DNA from: Sphingomonadales bacterium
GTDB taxonomy: Bacteria; Pseudomonadota; Alphaproteobacteria; Sphingomonadales; Sphingomonadaceae
DNA: 64,000 bases
Assembly: GCA_009995225.1 (NCBI GenBank)
Contig: JAACPW010000004.1
Coordinates: 62,001-126,000 of the forward strand
Direction of reading: 5' to 3'
Numbering within the stretch: position 1 is the stretch's first letter; each line of letters begins with the position of its first letter. Positions 1 to 7,544 of this stretch are shown piece after piece. A program made the position numbers and the translations under genes. The notes beneath the pieces were generated by a model. It saw only the letters and a program-made list of their open reading frames with translations, had not been told where the DNA came from and did no database searches.

Positions 1-1920
1 ACTCCATTCGGCGCTCTCACCTGACAGCCAATTACCTTTGGTATCCGGGGTCATAGGCTCAACCTGCCAGCGGTCGAAATCCTCGACGCCGTCGAGATAG
101 GCCAGCTTCTCCGCTGCCGTTTCGTCCTCCGGGCGGCGAGCGTAGAAGAGTTTGAAGCCCTTTGCCGCCTTGCGGCGCACCATAAAGGCGACGGTGACGC
201 CCGTCTGGATGCCGAACACATTGTGCTTGGTGCCGCTCAGCTTGGGATTGGCGCGCACGTCGCCGCCCAGATCCATCAGCCAGCATTCGGCGAATTCCTC
301 GGCAATGCTCTTACGGAACCCGTCGAAGGCCACCTTCTCGATAAAGTTACGGTTGGTGACCATGGCGATCACACCATCCTCGGTCAGCCGGTCCGATGCC
401 CAACGCCAGAAACGCACATACATGTCCGACAGCGAATTGGTGTTCTGCGCATTGCTGCGGCGGCGGTAGGTCTGACCGATCCGCTCATCGACGCGGCGAT
501 AAGGCCGGTTGGGGTTGCGCGCGTTATAGTCCTGCTGCCACGCGTTGTAGGGCGGGTTGCCGATAATCAGCTTGATCTTGCCCGAGTTCTGACGCTTCAC
601 CCGCTCAAGGTTCTCGTCGCTGGTGCCACCGAACATGTCTGGCTGGTGCCCGGCGTAGATCGCAAGGCCCGCAGTGTTGTCGAGCGTGTCGACGAAGACG
701 AGACCGGGGAACTCCTCGTAGCTATCGTTGAGGACGGCGAAGGTGTTCTCGATGTTGAGGTTGGCGACGTAGTAGGGGAGGATCGCCACTTCGTTGGCGT
801 GAAGCTCGTTCTGGTATTTGGCCTTGAGCCGCGCCTTGCCCGCCCCCTGCATGTGTTCGAGCAGCTCGACGATGAACGTGCCGGTGCCTGTGGCAGGGTC
901 GAGAATCTCGACGCCTTCATCAGCGAGGGTCTTGCCGAAATGCTTTTCGGTCAGCCATTCAGCGCCGCGGATCATGAAGCGCACGATCTCGCCGGGGGTG
1001 TAGACCACGCCCAGCCGGTCGGCGGCGTTGGGGTCGTAGGTCTTGTAGAAGTCTTCGTAGAGCCGCTTGACGAAGTCCTGCTTGGCGCGCGGATCGGCCA
1101 GCCCGGCAGCAGCGCCACGGATCGCACCATAGTAAGGTCGGAGCAGATCTACGGTCGCGCGGCGGAGCGCGCCGGTGAAGAACTTGGCCTCCAGCTCGCC
1201 CAGCTTGATCGCGATGTTGTTCTCGCGGTGATACTGCGAGTTGTCGAAGACGCTGGTGAAGATTTCTTCGGTCAGGATGTGCTGGATCAGCATTTTCCTG
1301 ACATCATCGCGGGTAACGGCCGGGTTGATCGCCTGCTTGGCGTGCTGAAGGAAAGTATCGAGCGCCCCCACGAAATCAGCGCTGTGGGCCTCGGCCTCGC
1401 CCATCGCCATTTCGAGCGCTTCGAGCACCTGCGGGAGATCCGCGCGGAACTTGGCGGAGGCTGCCTTGAACTCGCTGAGTTCGGGCGGTTCGTGGTCGTA
1501 GAAGGTCTCGATCAGTCTCAGGAGCGCGTCGTCATCCGACAGGGAAATGCGCATGACCTCGCGCCCATCCTGCCTCAGGACGGCGGACTGGGTATCCTCG
1601 TAAATGATGTTGTCATCCGGGTAGCCCTTGGCGATCTTGTCCCGGATTTCGCGGTCGAGATCGTCCTTGCTGTCTTTTGCCTCCCAGTATCCGAACGGCT
1701 TGCGCAGGATCTGGGGGATCAGGGCACCGTCCACGGCGATGTTGTTGCCGCGGGGGCCGCGCCCTTCCCATTCGTTAGTGAAGACCAGATCGTGGGCGCG
1801 GCCTGTGCGTTCGAGCAGTTCGGCGAACGCCTTTCGCAGCACCCGTTCATTCAAGCTACCGGTGACGCGATGCTGTTCGGCCAGCGTGCGCCGGTATGTG
1901 TTGATATGCTGGCGGCTCAT
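1..1920 (-). CDS. Nuclease/N6-adenine DNA methyltransferase fusion (type IIG/ISP-like), 3' end outside window
   Basis: Partial: 640 codons from ATG at 1920, running off the left edge. The N-terminal ~110 residues look like a PD-(D/E)xK nuclease (D64, then E80-A-K82 in GYWEAKDSKDDLD). A helical region follows, then an N6-adenine methyltransferase with motif I DPATGTGTF (D341) and catalytic NPPY at 455-458. The order nuclease-linker-MTase matches single-chain type IIG/ISP-like restriction-modification enzymes; no helicase motif is seen in the visible part. Target recognition would lie in the missing C-terminus. The long ORF on the opposite strand is a high-GC shadow. The enzyme presumably protects the resident element and cuts unmodified DNA. 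The family is sure, the subtype is inferred. Confidence 0.85.
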   Translation of the reverse strand, partial: MSRQHINTYRRTLAEQHRVTGSLNERVLRKAFAELLERTGRAHDLVFTNEWEGRGPRGNNIAVDGALIPQILRKPFGYWEAKDSKDDLDREIRDKIAKGYPDDNIIYEDTQSAVLRQDGREVMRISLSDDDALLRLIETFYDHEPPELSEFKAASAKFRADLPQVLEALEMAMGEAEAHSADFVGALDTFLQHAKQAINPAVTRDDVRKMLIQHILTEEIFTSVFDNSQYHRENNIAIKLGELEAKFFTGALRRATVDLLRPYYGAIRGAAAGLADPRAKQDFVKRLYEDFYKTYDPNAADRLGVVYTPGEIVRFMIRGAEWLTEKHFGKTLADEGVEILDPATGTGTFIVELLEHMQGAGKARLKAKYQNELHANEVAILPYYVANLNIENTFAVLNDSYEEFPGLVFVDTLDNTAGLAIYAGHQPDMFGGTSDENLERVKRQNSGKIKLIIGNPPYNAWQQDYNARNPNRPYRRVDERIGQTYRRRSNAQNTNSLSDMYVRFWRWASDRLTEDGVIAMVTNRNFIEKVAFDGFRKSIAEEFAECWLMDLGGDVRANPKLSGTKHNVFGIQTGVTVAFMVRRKAAKGFKLFYARRPEDETAAEKLAYLDGVEDFDRWQVEPMTPDTKGNWLSGESAEWS

Positions 1921-2062
1921 GCGGCTTCCCCTATTGGCGGCATGATTGGCCGTGCGGCAAGGTGCTGGCAAGGGTGGATTTAATTTGCTGAGTAAGGCCT
2001 TGGCCTTGGAGGCGGGCAACGGCTGGCAAAGTCCGCAGTTGCCGAATCTCGCCGCCAGCACT

Positions 2063-2827
2063 CTACGCTGCCTGCCGATCCTCTCCGATCAGATGTTCCA
2101 AATCGGCGCTATAGGCCTTGAGTTCATTCGCGAGCGGATGATCAGGGCGCTGGCGCAGGAAGGCGCCGATCGTGGCGATCACAGCCGGCTCAAATCGAAG
2201 GCCGGGCGCCCCTTGCGCAATCCGCCATGCAATCATCACGATGGCGGTGACCACGGTGTCTAGCTCGCAATGCCCCGTCAGTAGACGCCATTCAGCGGGG
2301 CTGCGCGTCGGAAAAAAGCGGGCCTTGTCACGCAGCAAGGCGAGCGGGACTCCAATCCGATGCGCGACTTCGCTCAAATGGTGCCAGGTTTTGCCGCCGG
2401 ATTTCATCGCAAGGGACAGATCGAGGTGCATACGGTGACGAGTAGCGGAGGTGCGCTCCTGAAAATGCTGAGGCAACACCAAACCGTATTCCATCGCGGT
2501 GAGCGTCAAGATTTGCTGGTCGGCGGGCACCCCGCCCCACGTGACGACGACGCGGTCGGCGCGTTCGGCAAGGTTGTCGAACAGCGCCTTCGTAACCGCC
2601 AGATCGGTTCTATGCGTGGATTGGCTCCACGATTTCACGGCGCCGAACGCAACCGTGCCGTCCCCAGCGATATCGACGTCGAATAGGGCAGCTGCATTGA
2701 TGATCCGCGATCCGATCCGATTGTGCTCGTAACGTGAGTGGATCATGCGATTCCCGGCGAAAAGATCACGATCCCAGCTGCTTTCAGTGTCCACGAAGGT
2801 GTATGTGAGGGTGCGTTGCGTATCCAT
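2063..2827 (-). CDS. Predicted 3'-5' exonuclease related to the PolB exonuclease domain
   Basis: 254 aa from ATG at 2827, chosen because AAAGGAC lies just upstream; a 26-residue upstream extension has no support. DEDD-type features are visible: D13-T-E15 in FVDTESSW, WGGVPADQQIL in the middle, and HCELDTVVTAIV near residue 190. This fits the DNA_pol_B_exo2-like family (3'-5' exonuclease, RNase H fold). It lies 140 bp downstream of a minus-strand neighbour and 142 bp upstream of the restriction-modification gene, all on one strand. Such exonucleases are frequent in plasmid-like islands, where they may act in DNA processing. The exact substrate cannot be read from the sequence. Confidence 0.65.
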   Translation of the reverse strand: MDTQRTLTYTFVDTESSWDRDLFAGNRMIHSRYEHNRIGSRIINAAALFDVDIAGDGTVAFGAVKSWSQSTHRTDLAVTKALFDNLAERADRVVVTWGGVPADQQILTLTAMEYGLVLPQHFQERTSATRHRMHLDLSLAMKSGGKTWHHLSEVAHRIGVPLALLRDKARFFPTRSPAEWRLLTGHCELDTVVTAIVMIAWRIAQGAPGLRFEPAVIATIGAFLRQRPDHPLANELKAYSADLEHLIGEDRQAA

Positions 2828-2968
2828 TGGTATGTCCTTTTGAGTTTGCAGGCCGAGCCTGCGGTTCTGTGGTGAAGGTTGGAGAGGTTGATGGGATCGG
2901 CCCACGACCGATGGCCAGTCGGCTTAGGAGGGCAGACTGATCCAGCAGACGAGGACCGATAGCGGATT

Positions 2969-3553
2969 TCAGAAGGGTATGGGCCGGGCCTGCTCCAGCA
3001 CGCGCCAAGCGCTGAATGCAGCGAACAGCGTGCGGGCTTCAGGCCTGCGGCAGAACGCGGCGGTGTAGATGGCCCACATGGCCACCGCGGTATCCGGCGC
3101 GCGGCGGCTTCGGCGGATCAGTGCCGATTGCGGCCCAGGCACATCAAGGCCAAGCGGCTCACCCGCAGCGACCAGCTGCTGATCGGTCACAGTCAGAGGC
3201 AATATGGTGAGGCTCGGCAGCTTCCGTCGGATCAGGTCAATGTCTGTGGGCGCGGCGCACTCTGTATTCGTATGGGCAAGCCTTGGATCGGCTTCATTTT
3301 CCGGCATACGATGCAGGCGCACCAGCAATTCGGCACCCTGCGGGATCCTTGAACACAGCCCGTGGATGATGGCGGCACGGGGGGCGTCGGCATCGAATGC
3401 CTTGTGCGTGACGTCGAACCGCGCTTCCCGGCGTTCGATGCGTTCAACCGTAAACAAGGCCAGCGAGCGAATTGCCGATCGCGGTGTGTGCTCCGGACTT
3501 GTTCGGACGACGATAAGCGAAGCCAACACCGGCGGGTGCTGCGAGTATTTCAT
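2969..3553 (-). CDS. Hypothetical protein, 194 aa
   Basis: Start ATG at 3553 with AAGGAAG about 6 nt upstream; the open frame runs further upstream to 3712 but would translate the 3577-3612 hairpin. Not recognised. The protein is basic, with Arg-rich stretches (LIRRSRRAPDTAV) and a C-terminus rich in Ala and aromatic residues (MWAIYTAAFCRRPEARTLF). There is no signal peptide or membrane segment. It belongs to the minus-strand run of island genes between two exonuclease-like genes. The upstream hairpin could control its expression. Confidence 0.55.
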   Translation of the reverse strand: MKYSQHPPVLASLIVVRTSPEHTPRSAIRSLALFTVERIERREARFDVTHKAFDADAPRAAIIHGLCSRIPQGAELLVRLHRMPENEADPRLAHTNTECAAPTDIDLIRRKLPSLTILPLTVTDQQLVAAGEPLGLDVPGPQSALIRRSRRAPDTAVAMWAIYTAAFCRRPEARTLFAAFSAWRVLEQARPIPF

Positions 3554-3576
3554 GGCGACTTCCTTGGGTAGAACGC

Positions 3577-3612
3577 AAGCGGGCGGCTCTCCGCGTGGAG
3601 AACCGCCCGCTT
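3577..3612. terminator. Strong stem-loop in the leader of the 194-aa gene
   Basis: AAGCGGGCGG-C-TCTCC, loop GCGT, GGAGA-A-CCGCCCGCTT: a 16-bp stem with a single C/A mismatch. There is no T-tract on either side. It sits 24 nt upstream of the ATG at 3553 on the minus strand, so it could be an attenuator, an mRNA-stabilising hairpin or a weak terminator for the gene at 3691-4212. Confidence 0.5.
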
Positions 3613-3690
3613 GAGGTGGTGGTAGTTGTAGTGATGGAGCTGCGACCGGCTGCCGGTATGGCTGACAGTCGCTGCGGCTATGCTTGCGAC

Positions 3691-4212
3691 CTAGGCTACG
3701 CGGATTTCCCATGACTCATGCGGCCAGAATTCGTGGCCCACGGCGCTGGCTATCATCCGGCGCTTGAGCTCGCCCCAGCCCCGATCGGCCCCCCGCGATA
3801 CGCTTGAACGTGGCGGCGCCGGCACATCGCTGCTTCGTCCACGCTCATCGAACGCGAAGGCCCGGGTGGCGCAAGCCGACAAGAGAATCATGGCAGCACC
3901 GTCCTTCTCGATGAAAGGGTGCACCGTGGTGATCTCGACCCCCACCAATGTCGGACGCATCAGCACGATGTCGCGGCAGATGCTGGTATAGTCGTCGGCA
4001 AAGCCTGCCATCAGCCACGTGCGACCAGTTTGGGCAGCGATACGGCTGAACATGGCAACGCCTTCATGCAGGTCGCCATTGACGGCAACGACGCCGATGC
4101 CCGGGAATGGCAGCGGCGCATCCAGCGGGCCGGATGGGCACACGAGAGCACGACTCAGGGCATAGGTAATTGCTCGGCGGGGGCAGGCCCCGCCGATGTT
4201 CAAATCGATCAT
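3691..4212 (-). CDS. Hypothetical protein, 173 aa
   Basis: Starts at ATG 4212 preceded by TAAGGA and GAAGA. Not recognised. The N-terminal half has alternating hydrophobic strands and Gly turns (FPGIGVVAVNGDLHEGVAMF, then TWLMAGFADDYTSICRD), suggesting a compact alpha/beta fold. The C-terminal half is polar and basic. There is no signal peptide and no membrane segment. It lies on the minus strand in the island, upstream of the 194-aa gene and downstream of the DnaQ-like exonuclease, probably in one transcription unit. Nothing visible tells its function. Confidence 0.55.
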   Translation of the reverse strand: MIDLNIGGACPRRAITYALSRALVCPSGPLDAPLPFPGIGVVAVNGDLHEGVAMFSRIAAQTGRTWLMAGFADDYTSICRDIVLMRPTLVGVEITTVHPFIEKDGAAMILLSACATRAFAFDERGRSSDVPAPPRSSVSRGADRGWGELKRRMIASAVGHEFWPHESWEIRVA

Positions 4213-4403
4213 TCTTCATATTCCTTATTGGAGTTGCGGACCCCCGCAGGGTGTCCGAAGCCTTTTTTCCTTCACCGGAACGGCTCAATTCTCATGGGCG
4301 AAAGGGCCAAAGCCGAGCGACGCTAGCGCGCTGCCCGGCTTCTTCTTCCTTTCTTGATGTTTGGCAGACGCGATCGGCAAACCCGTCCGGCGTCACTGTT
4401 CGG

Positions 4404-5288
4404 TCAACAGTGCCGATTGAGCCAGGTGATCGGTGTCCTTCTTACCCGGATCTGCGGAAAGTGCCGGTTGATCCAGCTGTGTTCGTAGTCCGCTTGGAAT
4501 TCGGTGGTCTCGATCCACCAGCTCTTGCGCAGCCAATCGAAGCTGTAAGAACGCCGTTTCAGCTCTGCCCTCGCATCGTATATTGGCCCTTCGGCATCGA
4601 CGCGGACCGTGGTGGTCCTCGCATTGACCAGTGCTTCTGCCATAACGGTTCGACCATTGGGCAGGACAGTGGCGGCAAGATTGATTGCTGCCGTGACGTC
4701 ATCGCCTGCCGTATGCGCCTTGGGTGCGAAGAGACCCTGCTGCATGAGCAGATGGCCGAGCGCCCGACCATCGAACCCTGCCCCGAGCCAGTCGATGTCA
4801 TTAAGCGTGCATACCCACGGCAGATGCGTGATGCCGGGCAGTAGCCGGCGGCAAAATCCCGCATCGAATCTGGCACCATGGGCCAGCAGCGCGTCAGCAC
4901 GGCAGAGGAACGCGGTCATCTTGTCGATATCGATCGACCTGCCCTGTAATCGTTCATCGCTGAGCCCGGTGAGCGTCTTGATCCTGGGTGGCAGCGGCCG
5001 GCCGGGATCCTGGAGGCCATAGATTTTGCCGATGATGCCGGTGATCCGCCCTTCGTTATCGGTTTGCACCAGCGCCGCTGCAATCTCGACGACGCTATCG
5101 GTCTCAGGGTCTAACCCCTCGGTCTCTACATCAACTACCGCGATTATCGGACCTTCAGGACCAATCGCGTTTGTGATCGGCCACTCATCCAGCGGCGCAA
5201 TCCGCCGCAGGATGCGCACTTCATTATTCACCTGCGCGGGCTCACCACCGCCAGTGTCGTTATCGCCGATGCTGTTCATTTTGTTCAT
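4404..5288 (-). CDS. DnaQ-like DEDDh 3'-5' exonuclease
   Basis: 294 aa from ATG at 5288 with CGAGG 6 nt upstream. The DEDDh motifs are present: Exo I as D53-V-E55 in AVVDVETEGLD, Exo II in LLAHGARFDAGF, and Exo III as HTAGDDVTAAI with the H and the D five residues later. This is the epsilon-subunit/exonuclease family that degrades DNA or RNA 3' to 5'. After the nuclease domain a ~90-residue C-terminal part (SYSFDWLRKSWWIETTEF) is rich in Trp and Arg and may bind nucleic acid; I do not recognise it. A short polar N-terminal tail precedes the domain. It is a second exonuclease in the same island, so a role in element DNA processing is plausible. Confidence 0.78.
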   Translation of the reverse strand: MNKMNSIGDNDTGGGEPAQVNNEVRILRRIAPLDEWPITNAIGPEGPIIAVVDVETEGLDPETDSVVEIAAALVQTDNEGRITGIIGKIYGLQDPGRPLPPRIKTLTGLSDERLQGRSIDIDKMTAFLCRADALLAHGARFDAGFCRRLLPGITHLPWVCTLNDIDWLGAGFDGRALGHLLMQQGLFAPKAHTAGDDVTAAINLAATVLPNGRTVMAEALVNARTTTVRVDAEGPIYDARAELKRRSYSFDWLRKSWWIETTEFQADYEHSWINRHFPQIRVRRTPITWLNRHC

Positions 5289-5400
5289 GTATTACCTCGT
5301 CGTCACGAGGCCTGCCGAAGGGCAAAATTTTTTTCCTTCTACCAACAGACCTCTCACGGGAGGCGCAGCCGAAAGGTTTTTCCTTCTAATGCGGCATGGC
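5289..5400 (-). promoter_or_regulatory. Leader with repeated GAAGGAAAAA...CTTCGG boxes
   Basis: Read on the minus strand, the leader of the DnaQ-like gene holds AGAAGGAAAAACCTTTCGGC and TAGAAGGAAAAAAATTTT followed by GCCCTTCGGC. A third copy, GAAGGAAAAAAGGCTTCGG, lies in the leader of the 173-aa gene near 4255-4275. The Shine-Dalgarno-like GAAGGA is in each case followed by A-rich sequence and a CTTCGG or TTTCGG element. This suggests a shared leader element, function unknown. Confidence 0.35.
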
Positions 5401-6231
5401 AAGTGCATTTGTGCCGAGCGATGCAATCGCGGCTAACGCTCTTGCCGACAGGCAATGTTCGCGTAATGTTCCAGCCATTTTTCTCATTCGATTCGGCAAG
5501 CGCGGCGTGACGATCTGGCCTTCCCAGTCCGTGTGAAGGTGCGCGTGCCTGACCACGGCCTAGGCAAAACCCTCGACCGCATGACAGTGTGGCTGCGCGA
5601 GAATGCGTCCGCCAAGGGTTATGCCTGTCACAGTTCGCCTGGGGTGGCCTGCAGCACTGCGGCCTTTACTTTTGCGACATCGATGTGGCGCAAAAATTTG
5701 TGCGATCGTTCCCAGAAGTAGAACTAGCGGACGGGATGATTAGCACCAAAAGCAGCAACTAAATTTGTGCGGCTCGCCTACGCTTCGCCACTTTTCTTTC
5801 ACAAAACTTCTACTTTGGCGCAAATGAAAGTTCTATACGCATGATAATGTATTGCTTAATCATGTTTTTACGCTTATACGGATTTTTGTGTTCCGGATTA
5901 AGGTAACAACAAATGTTTGCGTTACTGGCGGCGTTCATTGCGTGGTTCTTAGATCTCATTTTTGGGACAGCCCCACTCGTAGTCACGCCAGCGCCAGTTT
6001 ACCCATTAATCCGTGCAGCAAGCGCATCTCAGGCAAGGCTGGATCGCCATCTGACGCGGCCACCGCTAGTCTGGGCGGCTCCCTAACAAATCGATCTTCG
6101 AGTTGAACCGGCAGGCGAACGCAATCGCGCGCCTGCTCCTTTAACGCTGGGATCGACTGTGTCAGATTACAGGCTGTGCTCACTTGCTGAGCAGCCACGC
6201 ACTTTCGATCTCGCAGCGGCGAGTATCGGAT
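5401..6231. other. Gene-free regulatory region with short inverted repeats
   Basis: About 830 bp with no convincing gene; small ORFs here lack ribosome sites and recognisable features. The left part is GC-rich; the middle (5680-5950) is AT-rich. The centre has nested short repeats: a near-palindrome CGCAAAAATTTGTGCG at 5689-5704, AAATTTGTGCGG at 5761-5772, GGCGCAAAT at 5818-5825, AAGTAGAA (5716-5723) inverted as TTCTACTT (5808-5815), and TAGAACT (5719-5725) inverted as AGTTCTA (5829-5835). Placed just before a KfrA-like gene, this may be an operator, partition or replication-control region. Confidence 0.45.
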
Positions 6232-7065
6232 ATGAATATACATCGAAAAGCGCCGGCCTATGAACAGGCCAGGGCGCGTCTTAATTCCTTTTTTGCCAGA
6301 ACTGGCAAAATCCCCTCCATCCGTGAGTTGAAGGCTGAATGCGGCGGCGCAGGCAGCAACGAGACCTACCAGCAATACCTGAAGCGCTGGCAGGCGGAAC
6401 GCAGCCAGGCGTCTGGCACGATGCCGAGCCTGCTCGCGTTGCGGAATCAGGTTCAGGCAAACGCCGAAATCATGTTCGCCATTATCGACCAAACCATGCA
6501 GCAGCTTGCGCGGCTTGGTTTGCTAGAAGACGGTCAGGATGGTGCTTGTGATGGCGATCTGGACGACACCGAATGCGATGACGGTGATCCCGACTTCGAC
6601 GGTGAGGACATTGGTAGTGCATCGCAAGCAAGGCTGATTGATCAGCCTACAGCAGGCGATGCGGACCAATCTGCCGACAAAGCTGATGCGGCGCGGGCAA
6701 CTGAACATGCGGATGCGCCTGTCATTCCGGCAACCACTGTCGGATTGCGGACGCCTTCGGCGGACGAAATTGCGGCTTTGTCTCACGACTTTGCTGAGCA
6801 AGCCGAGCCGCTTTTCCTTGAGGCAGATGACGCACCGGACATTGACGGGTCTGTTATGCCAATCACTCGGGCGAACGCATACGGCGAACACACCGTGAGC
6901 CGTTCGGCACCCATGCCGATCGATTCGACCGACCCGCTTATGAACGACACGTCGCTCTCTCGGTTTAACGGGGGCGGTCAGCAGACCGCCCTTCCGTTCG
7001 AACCGAACCAGCCCGAACAGGGCGAGAGCGACTCAACGGGAGGATCGGCGAATGGCGCAGCCTGA
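6232..7065 (+). CDS. KfrA-like N-terminal DNA-binding protein
   Basis: 277 aa from ATG at 6232; an in-frame TTG at 6184 is a weaker alternative. Residues ~5-55 (FFARTGKIPSIRELKAECGG, then NETYQQYLKRWQAE) resemble the plasmid replication-region DNA-binding N-terminal domain of KfrA. That family is known for a DNA-binding head followed by a long alpha-helical tail. Here the tail is instead very acidic and low-complexity (DGDLDDTECDDGDPDFDGED, then Ala/Asp-rich), probably disordered. It lies between the repeat-rich region and the relaxase genes, as expected for an accessory or regulatory protein of a mobile element. Binding to the 5689-5835 repeats is a guess. Confidence 0.6.
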   Translation: MNIHRKAPAYEQARARLNSFFARTGKIPSIRELKAECGGAGSNETYQQYLKRWQAERSQASGTMPSLLALRNQVQANAEIMFAIIDQTMQQLARLGLLEDGQDGACDGDLDDTECDDGDPDFDGEDIGSASQARLIDQPTAGDADQSADKADAARATEHADAPVIPATTVGLRTPSADEIAALSHDFAEQAEPLFLEADDAPDIDGSVMPITRANAYGEHTVSRSAPMPIDSTDPLMNDTSLSRFNGGGQQTALPFEPNQPEQGESDSTGGSANGAA

Positions 7066-7163
7066 GACCGATCCGACACGCGGCGGCCGGAAGGCCGCCG
7101 CTGCCCCGGGCCGTGAGGCAAAAGGGGCATTTCTTCGGTATGCATCGTCATACCGACGAGCGG

Positions 7164-7207
7164 GGGGTAATTCGCAGAATTACCCCGGAGTGAGTGTAGT
7201 GTTAATT
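7164..7207 (+). other. Putative origin of transfer (oriT)
   Basis: GGGGTAATTC-GCA-GAATTACCCC (7164-7186) is a perfect 10-bp inverted repeat. It is followed by GTAGTGTTAATTC (7195-7207), whose TAATTC can also pair with the second arm GAATTA. The TAGTG-TTA core recalls the MOBV (pMV158) nic region TAGTGTG/TTA, with two bases missing. It lies 41 bp before the first relaxase-like gene, the usual place for an oriT. The nic position is inferred only. Confidence 0.5.
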
Positions 7208-7247
7208 CAATGCTTAGAGCCGGTTCTGTCCGAGGAACGCGTTCGCC

Positions 7248-7544
7248 ATGGATAGACCCCCTCCCTTCACTATCTCGCGCATCGGCAAAGTCGACAACAT
7301 CGAAATGGTCGATGCACTCGGAAGCTACATCCTGTGCGATATCCCGGCACAATCGGTGGACCTCTTCGTCAGCGCATCATCATATTGGTGTACGAAAGCG
7401 TCCGCCGAACAGTACGCCGAACGGGTCCTTGCGCAGTACAAATTCGCGCAAGAGCAATTTGGCTCCATGGCCGTCTCATCCAATGTCCAGCGGGACAACC
7501 AAACACCGCACGTCCACTTCGTTGGAGGCAGCCATAATGGATAA
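7248..7544 (+). CDS. Short relaxase-like protein (Mob_Pre N-terminal homologue)
   Basis: 98 aa from ATG at 7248. It aligns with the N-terminus of the following relaxase without gaps for the first 33 residues (ISRIGKVDNIEMVDALG versus IMRIGKIHNYTVLDAVE). After an internal deletion of roughly 39 residues it aligns again through the metal-binding segment (AQYKFAQEQFG, then QTPHVHFVG). Residue 27, where the relaxase has its presumed nucleophile His27, is Tyr. The first metal ligand region reads QRDN instead of HLDE, but the PHVH end is intact, whereas the relaxase has PHVQ. Its stop overlaps the relaxase start by 8 nt, and the relaxase ribosome site GGAGG lies inside its last codons, so the two are translationally coupled. 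Either a partial gene duplicate or a small partner subunit. Confidence 0.6.
   Translation: MDRPPPFTISRIGKVDNIEMVDALGSYILCDIPAQSVDLFVSASSYWCTKASAEQYAERVLAQYKFAQEQFGSMAVSSNVQRDNQTPHVHFVGGSHNG

Noticed and set aside
223-1983. 586-codon plus-strand open frame
   Set aside because: It lies opposite the restriction-modification gene, whose minus-strand frame has DPATGTG and NPPY motifs. The plus-strand product has no recognisable domain and the composition of a high-GC shadow.
5983-6492. 169-codon minus-strand frame before the KfrA-like gene
   Set aside because: No ribosome site and no recognisable motif, and it overlaps the better supported plus-strand gene.
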